A DNA stretch of 64,000 nucleotides from CAUPWF01 sp964369755 (GCA_964369755.1 CAYJFY010000002.1:57207-121206), one strand, 5' to 3'; numbered from the stretch's first letter, positions 7,770 through 17,311 are shown. Translations and numbers: made by a program. Notes: a model not told the origin generated them from the letters alone.

Positions 7770-9386
7770 ATGGAGAGAGTGAAAGCCAGTTTTAAACAGG
7801 TAAATGATTATTTGGGGAAATACAGCACGAGAACAAAGATTATGGCAGGTGTTGGTGTGGCAGCAGTGATTGTTGCTGCGATCTCGATTGCATATTTTCT
7901 CAATCGAACAAATTATGAAGTGCTTTTTTCAGAGGTGGCATCCGATGAAGCGGCGACGATTGTGTCGAAGTTGCAGGAGGATGAAATTAAATACATATAT
8001 GAAGAAAATGGTGATATTTTAGTTGATAAGTCTGTTGTGGAACAGACGAGAGCAGAGTTGGTGTACGAGGGGTATCCAGACAGTGGATTTACTTATGGAA
8101 TCTATATCGACAATGCAGGTGGAATGACCACGGATGCGGAGAAACAGCAATACGAGTTGTATGCATTACAGGAACGAATAGGAGCAACGATTCGTGTTTT
8201 TGATGGAGTGAAGAATGCAACTGTGAACATTGCATTGGCGGAAGAAGAGCGTTATGTGCTTCAAAGCGATGCAAAGAAGAATGAGGCGAGCGCATCGGTT
8301 GTTGTAACCATGGATAATGGTGGTAACCCTTCTCCAGAGCAAGCGGAGGCTATTCAACGATTGGTGGCAGGTTCGGTTTCTTCTATGGAAATGGGAAATG
8401 TTACTGTAATCGGGGGGAATGGAATAGAAGTGTCTGTAGATGAAAACACAGACACGGCTGGAAGTAGTGATGCTCAAGAAATTGCCCAATTGATTGAGTC
8501 AGAGATTACAAAGAAGGTTATCAATGTATTAGGGCCATTCTATGGACCAGAGAATATTCGAGTATCGGCGACAGGGACAGTGAATCAAGAAGCGGTTCTA
8601 AGAGAGTCGATTACATATTCTACCCCAGAGAAGATTGACGAAGAAGATAAAGCAGGAATTGTTTCTAACGAAACGTGGAATCTCAATGGAACAGCGGCTG
8701 GGGAAGAAGGCGGCGTAGTAGGCACGGAAACCAATGCTGAGTCCACCCAATATGAGGGCAGTGCCATTGCGGAAGATGGAATCATAAGTGAGGCGGCTAC
8801 AAAGGATTACCTAGTGAATCAGGTGATTGAGCAAGGTGAGATTCAAGATGGTACCTTGGAAGATTTGACCATCTCAGTTTCGATCAATAGTGAAGGCGGA
8901 GGCGATCTCTCAGATCAGGAGTTAAAAGATTTGATTGGAAATGCCACTGGAATCGGGACAGAATTACGAGATGAAAAGATTACAGTTGTAGCAGCACCAT
9001 TCCAAGAATTGGATGGAGAAGATGATAGTAGCGGCGGAATTGTACCAGTTGCAATTACAGATATTATCACACAAAATCCACTGATTGCAATCATCATAGG
9101 TGGAGTGATATTACTACTAATTATCATAGCAATCATACTTGGAATTATTCGTTCGAAGAAACGCAAGAAACAAGCGTTAGTCGAAGCAGAAGAAGAGGCA
9201 GCATTCTTGTTGAGTTCTAGAGAAGAGGCTACAGCAGCAATGGTAGACAAGCTAGATGTGGGACAATTGCCAAGTGATAGAACGAGAGAATTACGAGAAA
9301 TAATCAGAGATTTCACGGAGGAAAATCCGGAGATTTCAGCACAGATGCTTAGGAGTTGGATAAATGGCGAAAGCGGAGAACACTAA
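7770..9386 (+). CDS. fliF: FliF flagellar MS-ring protein
   Basis: Forms the membrane MS ring on which the motor and export gate assemble. The 538 residues show a TM helix near 22-45, the periplasmic ring-building domains, including the start of YscJ-type repeats (NYEVLFSEVASDEAATIV), a second TM near 436-460 and a cytoplasmic C-terminal tail that binds FliG. The last 23 bases overlap fliG, which implies coupled synthesis of the two partners. Confidence 0.97.
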   Translation: MERVKASFKQVNDYLGKYSTRTKIMAGVGVAAVIVAAISIAYFLNRTNYEVLFSEVASDEAATIVSKLQEDEIKYIYEENGDILVDKSVVEQTRAELVYEGYPDSGFTYGIYIDNAGGMTTDAEKQQYELYALQERIGATIRVFDGVKNATVNIALAEEERYVLQSDAKKNEASASVVVTMDNGGNPSPEQAEAIQRLVAGSVSSMEMGNVTVIGGNGIEVSVDENTDTAGSSDAQEIAQLIESEITKKVINVLGPFYGPENIRVSATGTVNQEAVLRESITYSTPEKIDEEDKAGIVSNETWNLNGTAAGEEGGVVGTETNAESTQYEGSAIAEDGIISEAATKDYLVNQVIEQGEIQDGTLEDLTISVSINSEGGGDLSDQELKDLIGNATGIGTELRDEKITVVAAPFQELDGEDDSSGGIVPVAITDIITQNPLIAIIIGGVILLLIIIAIILGIIRSKKRKKQALVEAEEEAAFLLSSREEATAAMVDKLDVGQLPSDRTRELREIIRDFTEENPEISAQMLRSWINGESGEH

Positions 9387-10434
9387 AAAAACAGAAGAAC
9401 CAGTAGAAGCAGTGGAAGAGGTTCAAGCGGAGCAACCTCTGATTGACCCCGGTAGAAAAGCTGCTGCAGTGATTGCCGCTTTGGGGGCTGATAATGCAGC
9501 GAAGGTCTTCAAGTACTTAACAGAAGACGAAGTGGAGAAAATCACGCTAGAGATTGCGAAACTAGGGCATGTGAAATCAGAAGAGACGGAAGTGATTTTG
9601 GATGATTTCTACCAATCTTGCCTGATGCAAAAGGTTGTGACCGATGGTGGTATGGAATATGCTAGGACGGTCTTAGAGAAGACATATGGAGAGCCAGTTG
9701 CAGAAGAAATTCTCAAGAAGATGATGAAGTTTCTGAAGAGTCGCTCTTTTGACTTCATATCAAAGGTGGATACGAAGAATCTATTCTCAGCGTTGCAGAG
9801 AGAGCGTGCCCAGACGATTGCATTGGTTCTTGCATATACAGAGCCGAACCAAGCAGCTGCAGTCATCGCAGAGCTTCCTGAGAAGAAACGGATTCAGGTT
9901 GTAGAGCGTATTGCACAGATGGAGAGTGCATCTCCAGATGTCATCAAGGTGGTAGAGAACCAACTTGCTGCAAAATTAGACAATGTATTGACGACAGACT
10001 TTACAGATGCAGGTGGTATCGACTACATTGCAGATGTTATGAACAATATGGATCGTAGCAACGAAAAGTTCATCTTCGACGAAATGGGCAAGGACAATCC
10101 ATTACTTGCAGAAGAGATTCGAAAGAAGATGTTCGTATTCGAAGATATTCTTGCCATGGACAAGCATTCCGTACAGCGTTTCATTCGCGATTGCGATATG
10201 AAAGACATCGTATATGCGCTTAAGAACGCAAGCCAAGAAATGCTACAAATCTTCTTCTCAAATATGTCGACGAGAATGGCAGAGACCGTACAATCCGATT
10301 TGGAGATTACATTCAATGTCAAGCTGCGTGATGTGGAGACAGCACAACAGAAGATTGTTGCAATTATTCGAAAGTTAGATGAGGAAGGCGAGATTGTTCT
10401 AGGTAAAGGCGGAAAGGAAAGTATCATTGTATAG
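9364..10434 (+). CDS. fliG: FliG flagellar motor switch protein
   Basis: Rotor protein that binds FliF and FliM and receives torque from MotA. The 356 residues begin with an acidic extension of about 28 residues (KKTEEPVEAVEEVQAEQP) before the conserved RKAAAVIAALG of FliG-N. The middle domain carries YTEPNQAAAVIAELP where other FliGs have an EHPQ motif, and the C domain with its charged torque helix follows. The ATG has AGGAG upstream, inside fliF. The EHPQ replacement is a mild oddity at the FliM-binding surface. Confidence 0.97.
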   Translation: MAKAENTKKTEEPVEAVEEVQAEQPLIDPGRKAAAVIAALGADNAAKVFKYLTEDEVEKITLEIAKLGHVKSEETEVILDDFYQSCLMQKVVTDGGMEYARTVLEKTYGEPVAEEILKKMMKFLKSRSFDFISKVDTKNLFSALQRERAQTIALVLAYTEPNQAAAVIAELPEKKRIQVVERIAQMESASPDVIKVVENQLAAKLDNVLTTDFTDAGGIDYIADVMNNMDRSNEKFIFDEMGKDNPLLAEEIRKKMFVFEDILAMDKHSVQRFIRDCDMKDIVYALKNASQEMLQIFFSNMSTRMAETVQSDLEITFNVKLRDVETAQQKIVAIIRKLDEEGEIVLGKGGKESIIV

Positions 10435-11191
10435 AGTATTAAATGTAAATTCCGATATAGAGATGGAAATCAGAGACTATGATTTCTATGAAGAATTCCA
10501 GATTGTCCAAGAGGTTGATTTGGATACAGAAACAGAGGAAGACCTAGAAGATGTGGGACAGCCAGAAGTCGAAGAGGAATTTAACGTTATCTTACAGCAG
10601 GCGAAAGAAAAGGCTGAATTTATACTAGAAGCAGCACATCAAGAGGCTAAGATTATTCAGCAAAAGGCCGAACAAGAAGGCTATGCCCTAGGCGAGAGTA
10701 ATGGGTATCAAGCTGGACTAGAGAAGGCGGCAGCACTAGCAAAGGTGAAATACGATGAAGAAATTGGACGATTGGAAAGAGAAATTACAGGACAGATTGT
10801 AGCGCTAGAGGAAGAGAAACAACAGATGCTGGAAAACTACATGGAAGACTTAAAGAGTATTTCCCTAGCAATCGGCGAGAAGATTGTGCAAACCAGTTTG
10901 AAATCTAGTGAAGCGGTCATCGAGAGGATGATTTTGTCGGCGGTAGAGAAGATGAAGAAAGTTGCATGGGCAAAAATCTATATTGCCAATACTGCTGAAA
11001 CAAAAGAAATACAAGGCGATGTAGAGTTTTTGAGAAGTCTTGCGAAATTATCAGATAATGTAAAGGTGATTCTCATGGAAGATGCGGAAGTAGGAACATG
11101 CATCGTGGAAACACCAGAAGAAGTGCTCGATATTAGTGTGAAGACTCAGCTTGAGAATATCAAGGAGATTCTAAACAACGCAAGGGTATAG
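10427..11191 (+). CDS. fliH: FliH export ATPase regulator
   Basis: Stator-like protein that binds and restrains the FliI ATPase. The 254 residues form a long charged coiled coil from about 45 to 150, with a C-terminal FliH/V-ATPase-E-like domain (LGEKIVQ-type: LAIGEKIVQTSLKSSEAVIE). The start is a TTG at 10427 overlapping the fliG stop by eight bases, with AAGGA eight bases upstream; the first in-frame ATG is 36 bases later and also possible. It lies in the usual order fliG-fliH-fliI. Confidence 0.9.
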   Translation: MYRVLNVNSDIEMEIRDYDFYEEFQIVQEVDLDTETEEDLEDVGQPEVEEEFNVILQQAKEKAEFILEAAHQEAKIIQQKAEQEGYALGESNGYQAGLEKAAALAKVKYDEEIGRLEREITGQIVALEEEKQQMLENYMEDLKSISLAIGEKIVQTSLKSSEAVIERMILSAVEKMKKVAWAKIYIANTAETKEIQGDVEFLRSLAKLSDNVKVILMEDAEVGTCIVETPEEVLDISVKTQLENIKEILNNARV

Positions 11192-11212
11192 AAAGGCATA
11201 GGAAATAGAAGG

Positions 11213-12517
11213 ATGTTAAGAGATTTGTCATCGGTGATCATGTCATCAGAGACCATCAGTCATATTGGAAAAATTGAAAATATTGTGGGTATGGCGATGA
11301 AAGCATCCGGAGGAAATGCCAATATAGGCGACATTGTATTAATCTACAATGAGGAGCAAAAAAAACAGATACCAGCCGAGGTTGTAGGATTCCAAGGGGA
11401 CAAAGTACAGCTGATGGCATATGACGATATTTCGGGGATTGGCAAGGAAAGTTTTGTGAGAAATACAGGCAAGCGCCTGAAGATTCCGGTAGGACAATTC
11501 CTGAAAGGAAGAATCATAGATGCATTGGGTCGCCCCATAGATGGAAAAGGGGAGTTCCAATGCGAGAGATATTATTATGTGGATAGTCCACAGATCAACC
11601 CATTAGATCGACCGCCCATTGATGAGCGATTGTTCTTCGGAGTGAAGGCCATTGATTCCCTCAATACCGTAGGGAAGGGCCAACGGATCGGGATATTCTC
11701 GGGGAGTGGGGTTGGAAAGAGTACCTTGCTTGGAATGATTGCGAGAAATGTACAAGCAGACATCAACGTCATTGCACTGGTAGGGGAGCGTGGTCGTGAG
11801 GTTCGAGAATTCGTAGAAAAGGATTTGGGACCAGAGGGAATGAAACGTTCGGTATTGATTGTGGCAACATCAGATCAACCGGCTATGCTGCGGATGAAAT
11901 GTCCGATGGTAGCAACTACCATTGCGGAGTATTTTCGGGATCAAGGCAAGAATGTTCTATTGATGATGGATTCCCTGACACGATTTGCTATGGCACAGAG
12001 AGAGATTGGATTAGCAACAGGAGAACCACCCGTTGCACGTGGGTATACACCTTCGATTTATGCGGCGTTTCCAAAGCTCTTAGAGCGAAGTGGAAAGTTT
12101 GAGAATGGATCGATTACAGGAGTTTATACGGTATTGGTAGAAGGAGATGACACCAATGAACCCGTGGCGGATACCGTTCGTGGTATTCTAGATGGACACA
12201 TTGTATTGAGTAGGAAATTAGCAAATAGAGGACATTTTCCAGCCATCGATGTATCGGCGAGTATTTCTCGTTTGATGGTGAACATCGCAGATGAGGAACA
12301 GAAGAGATTGGCCTCAGAGATTCGAGATATCCTGAGTATCTACGAGCAGAATGAGGACTTGATTTCCATTGGAGCCTACAAGGAAGGGACCAACAAGCGT
12401 TTGGACTATGCGATATCAAAAATCGATGCAGTGAAACAGTTTTTAGTACAAGATATCGGAGCGAAGTATACACAAGAAGAGATGACAGAAGCGATGCGAA
12501 AGATATTGAGAAAGTAA
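11213..12517 (+). CDS. fliI: FliI flagellum-specific ATPase
   Basis: ATPase of the flagellar type III export apparatus, related to F1-beta. The 434 residues contain the Walker A motif GSGVGKST (164-171), Walker B in VLLMMDSLTRFA, the conserved GYTPSIYAAFPKLLERSG, and a C-terminal chaperone/substrate domain. Length is normal for the family. It works with FliH (upstream) and FliJ (downstream). Confidence 0.98.
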   Translation: MLRDLSSVIMSSETISHIGKIENIVGMAMKASGGNANIGDIVLIYNEEQKKQIPAEVVGFQGDKVQLMAYDDISGIGKESFVRNTGKRLKIPVGQFLKGRIIDALGRPIDGKGEFQCERYYYVDSPQINPLDRPPIDERLFFGVKAIDSLNTVGKGQRIGIFSGSGVGKSTLLGMIARNVQADINVIALVGERGREVREFVEKDLGPEGMKRSVLIVATSDQPAMLRMKCPMVATTIAEYFRDQGKNVLLMMDSLTRFAMAQREIGLATGEPPVARGYTPSIYAAFPKLLERSGKFENGSITGVYTVLVEGDDTNEPVADTVRGILDGHIVLSRKLANRGHFPAIDVSASISRLMVNIADEEQKRLASEIRDILSIYEQNEDLISIGAYKEGTNKRLDYAISKIDAVKQFLVQDIGAKYTQEEMTEAMRKILRK

Positions 12518-12554
12518 TGGCAAGGGTTTCAGAGTAAAGAGAAAGGCGAATGTG

Positions 12555-13004
12555 ATGAAACAATTTCAATTTTCATTAGACAAGGTGCTCACATACAAGG
12601 AGCAAATCGAAGAAAATCTAAGAAATGAACAAGCAGAATTACTTCATAGGATAGCGAGCGAAGAGAGGCGTTTACAGGATTTACATCAGGAATACAGTGA
12701 TTATGCAGAGGATCTTCAGTTGAAGAAGGAAGAGGGATGCACCGTGCCTACCATGCAGATGTACGAGGCATATATGGTCAATCTAGACTTCAAGATACGA
12801 AGAAGCCAGCAAGTAATCGAGAATCTGAGAAGACGAGAAGAAGAGAAGAGGCAGGAAGTGATTCAAGCCAAGGTAGAACGCTCTTCTATCGAGAAAATCA
12901 AGGAAAAAAGGTTCAACGAGTATGGAGAAGAAGTGAGAAAGGCAGAAGAACGATTCATCGAAGAGTTTGTGTCTAATGTCAATACCCGTACCGCAGTAGG
13001 ATAG
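12555..13004 (+). CDS. fliJ: FliJ export chaperone/stalk protein
   Basis: Coiled-coil protein that sits in the FliI ring and links it to FlhA. The 149 residues are almost entirely charged alpha-helix, starting with FSLDKVLTYKEQIEENLRNE, as in FliJ proteins. A GTG three bases earlier is in frame; ATG 12555 with AAAGG eight bases upstream is chosen. Order fliI-fliJ-fliK is conserved. Confidence 0.9.
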   Translation: MKQFQFSLDKVLTYKEQIEENLRNEQAELLHRIASEERRLQDLHQEYSDYAEDLQLKKEEGCTVPTMQMYEAYMVNLDFKIRRSQQVIENLRRREEEKRQEVIQAKVERSSIEKIKEKRFNEYGEEVRKAEERFIEEFVSNVNTRTAVG

Positions 13005-13055
13005 CATTCCCGAAAGGGTTTACTATATATAAATTCGAAGAAAGGAGGAGAAGAG

Positions 13056-14090
13056 ATGCAGACAATGGACATGTTACAAGTGGCGCCAGCAGAACCAGCT
13101 TATCAGAACACAAAAACAGAAATGAAAAGTGATAAGGCCGCGAATAATGACAAGGTCAAGGATGGAGAAGAATTCGGGGATTTAATGCAACAACAGTACG
13201 ACGAAGAGATTGCTACGAATGCAGTGGTTCCTCAGGCGCAAAATGCAGTGGTTGAAACTGTACTACCGAATCCAGAGGCAGCGTTATGTGAAGCAGCACT
13301 ACAAGGTCTTGCGGCACAGTTACCACAGGCAGAGGAGACAGAGTCAAATATCGCAACTACAGATGTGGTAGACACAGCTCAAAGTGCTGAGAACGCACAA
13401 TCATTGACCGTTGGTTTGAATGGCGAAGGTGCTGAGACGGCAGTAGCGAAAACAGCAACAAGCGTGCAATTGACAGAGGAGACTCCAGAGAATTATCAAG
13501 CGGCAAATGCAGTGTCTACCATGGAGACTGCGGAATCTACGAATACAAAGTCTTATGGACAGGATGTGGAATCTGGCGAGTCAGAATTGATGAATCAGAC
13601 CGTGCCGACTGGAAATGAAGTGAAAGAACAATCCGCATTTCAGCGTTCATTTGGAATTGAAACGAGCATTCAAACTTCGGCAAGTGGAGACACTGCGAAG
13701 GCAGTACCAGTATCACAGGTACATGAGGAAATCTTATCCAATATTGCTCAGGGCAAAGATGATTTTGAGATTCAGCTTGCACCGAGAAATCTAGGCGAGT
13801 TGGTGATTCAAGTTTCATACGAAGGTGGAAAAGCAGTATTATCTATCGTGTGTTCCGACCCAGAGACCATGCAGTTATTGGCAGGTAGCTCGGGAGAGTT
13901 AGCGACAATCATTGAATCAAGAACGGGAACCCAGACGCAAGTAGTGGTAGAACAACCACCACAAGATTATACGCAGCAACATCAAGAAAAAGATGGAAAT
14001 GCGAATCAGCAGGGACAAGAAGAGCAGAAGAAAAACAGCAAGAGTGAAACCAATGATTTTCTACAGCAGTTACGACTAGGAATTGCGTGA
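13056..14090 (+). CDS. fliK: FliK hook-length control protein
   Basis: Secreted ruler that ends hook growth and triggers FlhB switching. The 344 residues have a long, low-complexity Gln/Glu/Thr/Ala-rich N-terminal part (to about 220) and the Flg_hook domain (IQLAPRNLGELVIQVSYEGG, then LSIVCSDPETMQLLAGSSGEL), ending in a Gln-rich tail. The start ATG has AAAGGAGGAG upstream. It directly precedes flgD and flgE. Confidence 0.9.
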   Translation: MQTMDMLQVAPAEPAYQNTKTEMKSDKAANNDKVKDGEEFGDLMQQQYDEEIATNAVVPQAQNAVVETVLPNPEAALCEAALQGLAAQLPQAEETESNIATTDVVDTAQSAENAQSLTVGLNGEGAETAVAKTATSVQLTEETPENYQAANAVSTMETAESTNTKSYGQDVESGESELMNQTVPTGNEVKEQSAFQRSFGIETSIQTSASGDTAKAVPVSQVHEEILSNIAQGKDDFEIQLAPRNLGELVIQVSYEGGKAVLSIVCSDPETMQLLAGSSGELATIIESRTGTQTQVVVEQPPQDYTQQHQEKDGNANQQGQEEQKKNSKSETNDFLQQLRLGIA

Positions 14091-14117
14091 GATTCATAGA
14101 AGAAAGGATAAGAAGAT

Positions 14118-14624
14118 ATGCCAGTAGAAGGAGTATACAACAGTTCGGCTGCCGTACAGCAAAATGCACAGGCGTCAGGAGCTTCATCCACCATTGATAT
14201 GAATGATTTCTACAATCTAATGGCGGCACAGATGAAGTATCAAGACATGGATAATCCTATGGATACAGCGGAGATGTTGAATCAGATGGTACAGACACAG
14301 ATGATTACAGCTATCACAGAGATGACATCCATGAACCTAACAACCTATGCAACATCCATGACAGGACAAACGGTTACAGTTGCAGAACTAGATATGAATG
14401 GTGCATACACAGGAAAAAATACAACGGGTGTTGTAGAGGGAGTTATCCTCGGCGACGATCCAATTCTCTTTATCAATGGAAATCCGTATTCATTATCACA
14501 AGTTGTTTCGGTGGGTACCGTGCCTGAACCAGAGACAGATGATACCACCACAGATGGAAGTACAGAGGGCGATGACACCACAACGGATGGAACGACAGAA
14601 AGTGAAGGTACAGAAACACCGTAG
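14118..14624 (+). CDS. flgD: FlgD hook-capping protein
   Basis: Scaffold that caps the growing hook. The 168 residues include the conserved MNDFYNLMAAQMKYQDMDNP, typical of FlgD N-termini (ending with the DPxxP-like pattern), then a small domain with TGQTVTVAELD. The C-terminus is an acidic Thr-rich tail of about 30 residues built from TTTDG-like units (EPETDDTTTDGSTEGD), not part of the core fold. Precedes the TIGR02530 protein and flgE. Confidence 0.93.
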   Translation: MPVEGVYNSSAAVQQNAQASGASSTIDMNDFYNLMAAQMKYQDMDNPMDTAEMLNQMVQTQMITAITEMTSMNLTTYATSMTGQTVTVAELDMNGAYTGKNTTGVVEGVILGDDPILFINGNPYSLSQVVSVGTVPEPETDDTTTDGSTEGDDTTTDGTTESEGTETP

Positions 14625-14667
14625 GTGGAATGCTGGGTGAACAACGAAGATAGAAAAGTAGGTGAGA

Positions 14668-15039
14668 ATGATGTCAATACAGAATTTATCTGGGGTTCAT
14701 GAACTAAAACTGAGACACGATATACAGATGCAGAAGTCATCTGGAGGTCAGAGTTTTTCTGAAGTCTTAAACCAGGGCTTAGAAGAAGGGGTGAAATTCT
14801 CAAAGCATGCGATGAATCGCATGAATGAGAGAGGTGTTGAGTTCTCAGAGACATTGAAACAAGATTTAAATAGCGCAATCGAAAAAGCACGGGAAAAGGG
14901 TGCAAAAGATGTGGTTATCATATCGCCAGATAGCGCATTTATCGTCAATGTACCGAACAACACAGTAATCACAACGATGAATTCCTCAGAGATGAAGGAC
15001 AATATATTTACAAATATAGACAGTGCAGTAATACTATAG
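14668..15039 (+). CDS. TIGR02530-type flagellar operon protein
   Basis: A small protein regularly found between flgD and flgE in Firmicutes and spirochaetes; exact role not established. The 124 residues show the family core: FSKHAMNRMNERGVEFSET, a helix, and DVVIISPDSAFIVNVPNNTV followed by TTMNSSEMKDNIFTNIDSA. The start may be ATG 14668 or 14671; GTG 14662 is also in frame, but AGGTGAG lies right after it and fits the ATGs better. Confidence 0.85.
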   Translation: MMSIQNLSGVHELKLRHDIQMQKSSGGQSFSEVLNQGLEEGVKFSKHAMNRMNERGVEFSETLKQDLNSAIEKAREKGAKDVVIISPDSAFIVNVPNNTVITTMNSSEMKDNIFTNIDSAVIL

Positions 15040-15137
15040 CCGGACCATTTTTGGAGGCTATGAACTTCTATCCGATTGATAGAAGTACAAAACACGTAAT
15101 AATTCAATGATAATTGTGAAAACAAAAAGGAGACAAA

Positions 15138-16115
15138 ATGGTTAAATCAATGTTTGCAGCGATCTCAGGATTGAGCTCGCATCAATCGAAAATGGATGTT
15201 ATCAGTAATAACATCGCTAACGTAAACACATGGGGATACAAGTCACGTACCGCCAACTTCCAAGATGCTATGTACCAAAATGTAGTGCAGAGTACAAATG
15301 GAGATACACAAGAAGGTGGACTTGGTGGAGTAAACAGTTCTCAATTAGGTTATGGAGTAAACGTCGGATCGATCTCTACCAACTTCGGTTCAGGTAGTCG
15401 GTCATTCACAGGTTACGGATTAAACTGTATGATCGATGGGACAGGTTTCTTCATCGTAGGCGCAATGTCAGCGAATCCTATCGGGTCGGACGAACTAGCA
15501 GAATCACAATTAAAACTCTCTAGAGTAGGCTTATTTACAGTAGATGGAAATGGATATTTTCTAGATGATACTGGAAACTATGTCTATGGGTTTGCACCAA
15601 CTACGGCAACAGATCCAGAAACTACTTATAAGACGAATGAGTTGGTACCGATTCAAATTCCAATCAATCCAGATGCAGATGGAGATGGTATAGATGATAG
15701 TACGGTAGATACAAACGGTGATGGAGTTGTTGATGAGAATGATGCTTCGACAACTCGTTATGAGGTGCAAACGGTTCGTATTGCAAATGATGGTACCGTA
15801 GTTGGTATCACCACAGATGCGAAGGAAATTATGATTGGTAAGATAGCGATTGCTTCGGTAGAGAATCCAAATGGTCTGGTTCAAAAGTCGGGATATCTAT
15901 ACGAAATCGGTGACAATGCAGGACAGGTAAATGCCATTGAGACGGTAGGATCTACGACAGGTAATATCTTGAGTGGTTACTTGGAGATGTCGAACGTAGA
16001 CTTAGCAACAGAGATTGCAAATATGATTACGACACAGAGAGGTTATCAAGCGAACTCGAAGATTATCACAGTTACAGATGAGATGCTTGAGCAATTGGTT
16101 AACATGAAACGTTAG
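15138..16115 (+). CDS. flgE: FlgE flagellar hook protein
   Basis: Subunit of the hook. The 325 residues start with the axial-protein signature MVKSMFAAISGLSSHQSKMD and VISNNIANVNTWGYKS, and end with a paired helix including LATEIANMITTQRGYQANSK. An insertion at about residues 179-203 reads DADGDGIDD and DTNGDGVVDENDA, which look like EF-hand/dockerin calcium loops; this is unusual for a hook protein. Good AAAGGAG ribosome site. The downstream gap holds three hairpins. Confidence 0.96.
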   Translation: MVKSMFAAISGLSSHQSKMDVISNNIANVNTWGYKSRTANFQDAMYQNVVQSTNGDTQEGGLGGVNSSQLGYGVNVGSISTNFGSGSRSFTGYGLNCMIDGTGFFIVGAMSANPIGSDELAESQLKLSRVGLFTVDGNGYFLDDTGNYVYGFAPTTATDPETTYKTNELVPIQIPINPDADGDGIDDSTVDTNGDGVVDENDASTTRYEVQTVRIANDGTVVGITTDAKEIMIGKIAIASVENPNGLVQKSGYLYEIGDNAGQVNAIETVGSTTGNILSGYLEMSNVDLATEIANMITTQRGYQANSKIITVTDEMLEQLVNMKR

Positions 16116-16138
16116 TAATTAGCAACTAAGTAAATATA

Positions 16139-16256
16139 ATTCGATGAAACAAATAATATAGTCATATTTGTTTCATCGAATTAGAAGAAAAAGAGGATAG
16201 TGTGAAAAATAGAAATTTTTCACACGGCAATTTGTCCCTTTTGGGCCAAATTTGCC
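16139..16256 (+). repeat. Three consecutive stem-loops between flgE and flbD
   Basis: Hairpin 1 has perfect 16-base arms at 16139-16154 and 16166-16181 (TTCGATGAAACAAAT and its complement). Hairpin 2 has 11-base arms at 16200-16210 and 16215-16225 (GTGTGAAAAAT, loop AGAA). Hairpin 3 pairs GGCAATTTG (16226) with CAAATTTGCC (16247-16256). None is followed by a T tract, so they look more like mRNA-processing, stability or attenuation elements than simple terminators. Confidence 0.6.
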
Positions 16257-16284
16257 AGACAGCGAGAAAGGGATGGTTATCAGT

Positions 16285-16488
16285 ATGATAGAATTAACGA
16301 AGTTAAATGACGAATTGATTTTAATCAATCCTGCTCAGATTGAATATGTAGAGTTTATTCCAGAATCGAAGATTATTATGATGAATGGAAGATATCACAT
16401 TGTAAAGGAAGATAAAAATCAGATTGCAGAGAGGGTAATTTATTTTCAAAATCGATGTAATGATGGAATTAAGGCTTGGAAGGAGTAA
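16285..16488 (+). CDS. flbD: FlbD-family flagellar protein
   Basis: Small protein of the FlbD/SwrD family, which in Bacillus raises motor power; it always lies just before motA/B. The 67 residues begin MIELTKLNDELILINPAQIE and continue with YVEFIPESKIIMMNGRYHIV, matching the family. Longer in-frame starts exist (ATG 16273 and earlier), but the family starts at MI-L-L and the GGGATGG sequence fits ATG 16285. It is separated from motA by six bases. Confidence 0.88.
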   Translation: MIELTKLNDELILINPAQIEYVEFIPESKIIMMNGRYHIVKEDKNQIAERVIYFQNRCNDGIKAWKE

Positions 16489-16494
16489 TTTGTT

Positions 16495-17298
16495 ATGGAT
16501 TTTACAACAATTTTTGGTATAATACTAGGGGCGGCACTTATTGTGGTTTCCATCTTTATGGGTGGAGATCTTATGAGTTTCTTTGATCCACAAAGTATTA
16601 TGATTGTAATCGGTGGTACACTTGCAGCGGTAATCGCGAGTTATCCGCTTCCGATGTTATTGAACACTTTTAAACATTTTAAGAAACTATTATCAGGAAA
16701 ACAATTCAAGGTGGAGCCAACGATCGAATCGATTGTTGAGTTTGCTCAACTGGCTAGAAAGAATGGACTACTTGCATTAGAGGAGCAAGCAAATGCACTA
16801 ACAGACCCGTTCTTCAAGCAAGGGATTATGTTGGTAGTAGATGCTATGGAAGCAGATAAGATTCGTGAGATGCTAGAGAGTACAGTTGAGAGTATGGACA
16901 AACGTCATGATGATGAGGCAGGAATGTATGATAAGGCAGCAGCTTTTGCGCCGGCCTTTGGTATGATCGGTACACTCATCGGTTTGATTAACATGTTGGC
17001 AAGCATGGACTTGTCGGCAGGATCATCGTCAAATCTGGGAGCCTCCATGTCAGTAGCCCTTGTTACAACACTCTATGGTTGTATCTTGGCGAACTTGATC
17101 TTCATGCCGATTGCGAAGAAGTTGAGAGTGCGGAACGAAGAGGAATTATTGTATAAGCAAATTATTATCGAAGGTGTATTAGGAATCCAAGCCGGTGAAA
17201 ACCCTAAGAACCTGAAGGAGAAGTTAGTATCGTTGCTACACGAGAAGAAGAAAGAGAAGATTTTAAGCACTGAGAGCAAGGGTGGAGACGATAAATAA
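16495..17298 (+). CDS. motA: MotA motor stator protein
   Basis: Proton (or ion) channel subunit of the motor stator in the cytoplasmic membrane. The 267 residues have four predicted TM segments (about 6-24, 31-50, 153-173 and 185-205) and a large cytoplasmic loop with charged residues for FliG contact. The pore-lining segment is FAPAFGMIGTLIGLINMLA. It is co-transcribed with motB. Confidence 0.96.
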   Translation: MDFTTIFGIILGAALIVVSIFMGGDLMSFFDPQSIMIVIGGTLAAVIASYPLPMLLNTFKHFKKLLSGKQFKVEPTIESIVEFAQLARKNGLLALEEQANALTDPFFKQGIMLVVDAMEADKIREMLESTVESMDKRHDDEAGMYDKAAAFAPAFGMIGTLIGLINMLASMDLSAGSSSNLGASMSVALVTTLYGCILANLIFMPIAKKLRVRNEEELLYKQIIIEGVLGIQAGENPKNLKEKLVSLLHEKKKEKILSTESKGGDDK

Positions 17299-17311
17299 GG
17301 AGATGCGATAG

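Noticed and set aside
14345..14905. Minus-strand open frame across flgD and the TIGR02530 gene
   Set aside because: It lies opposite two conserved genes and shows biased Ser/Val/Pro content typical of antisense frames.
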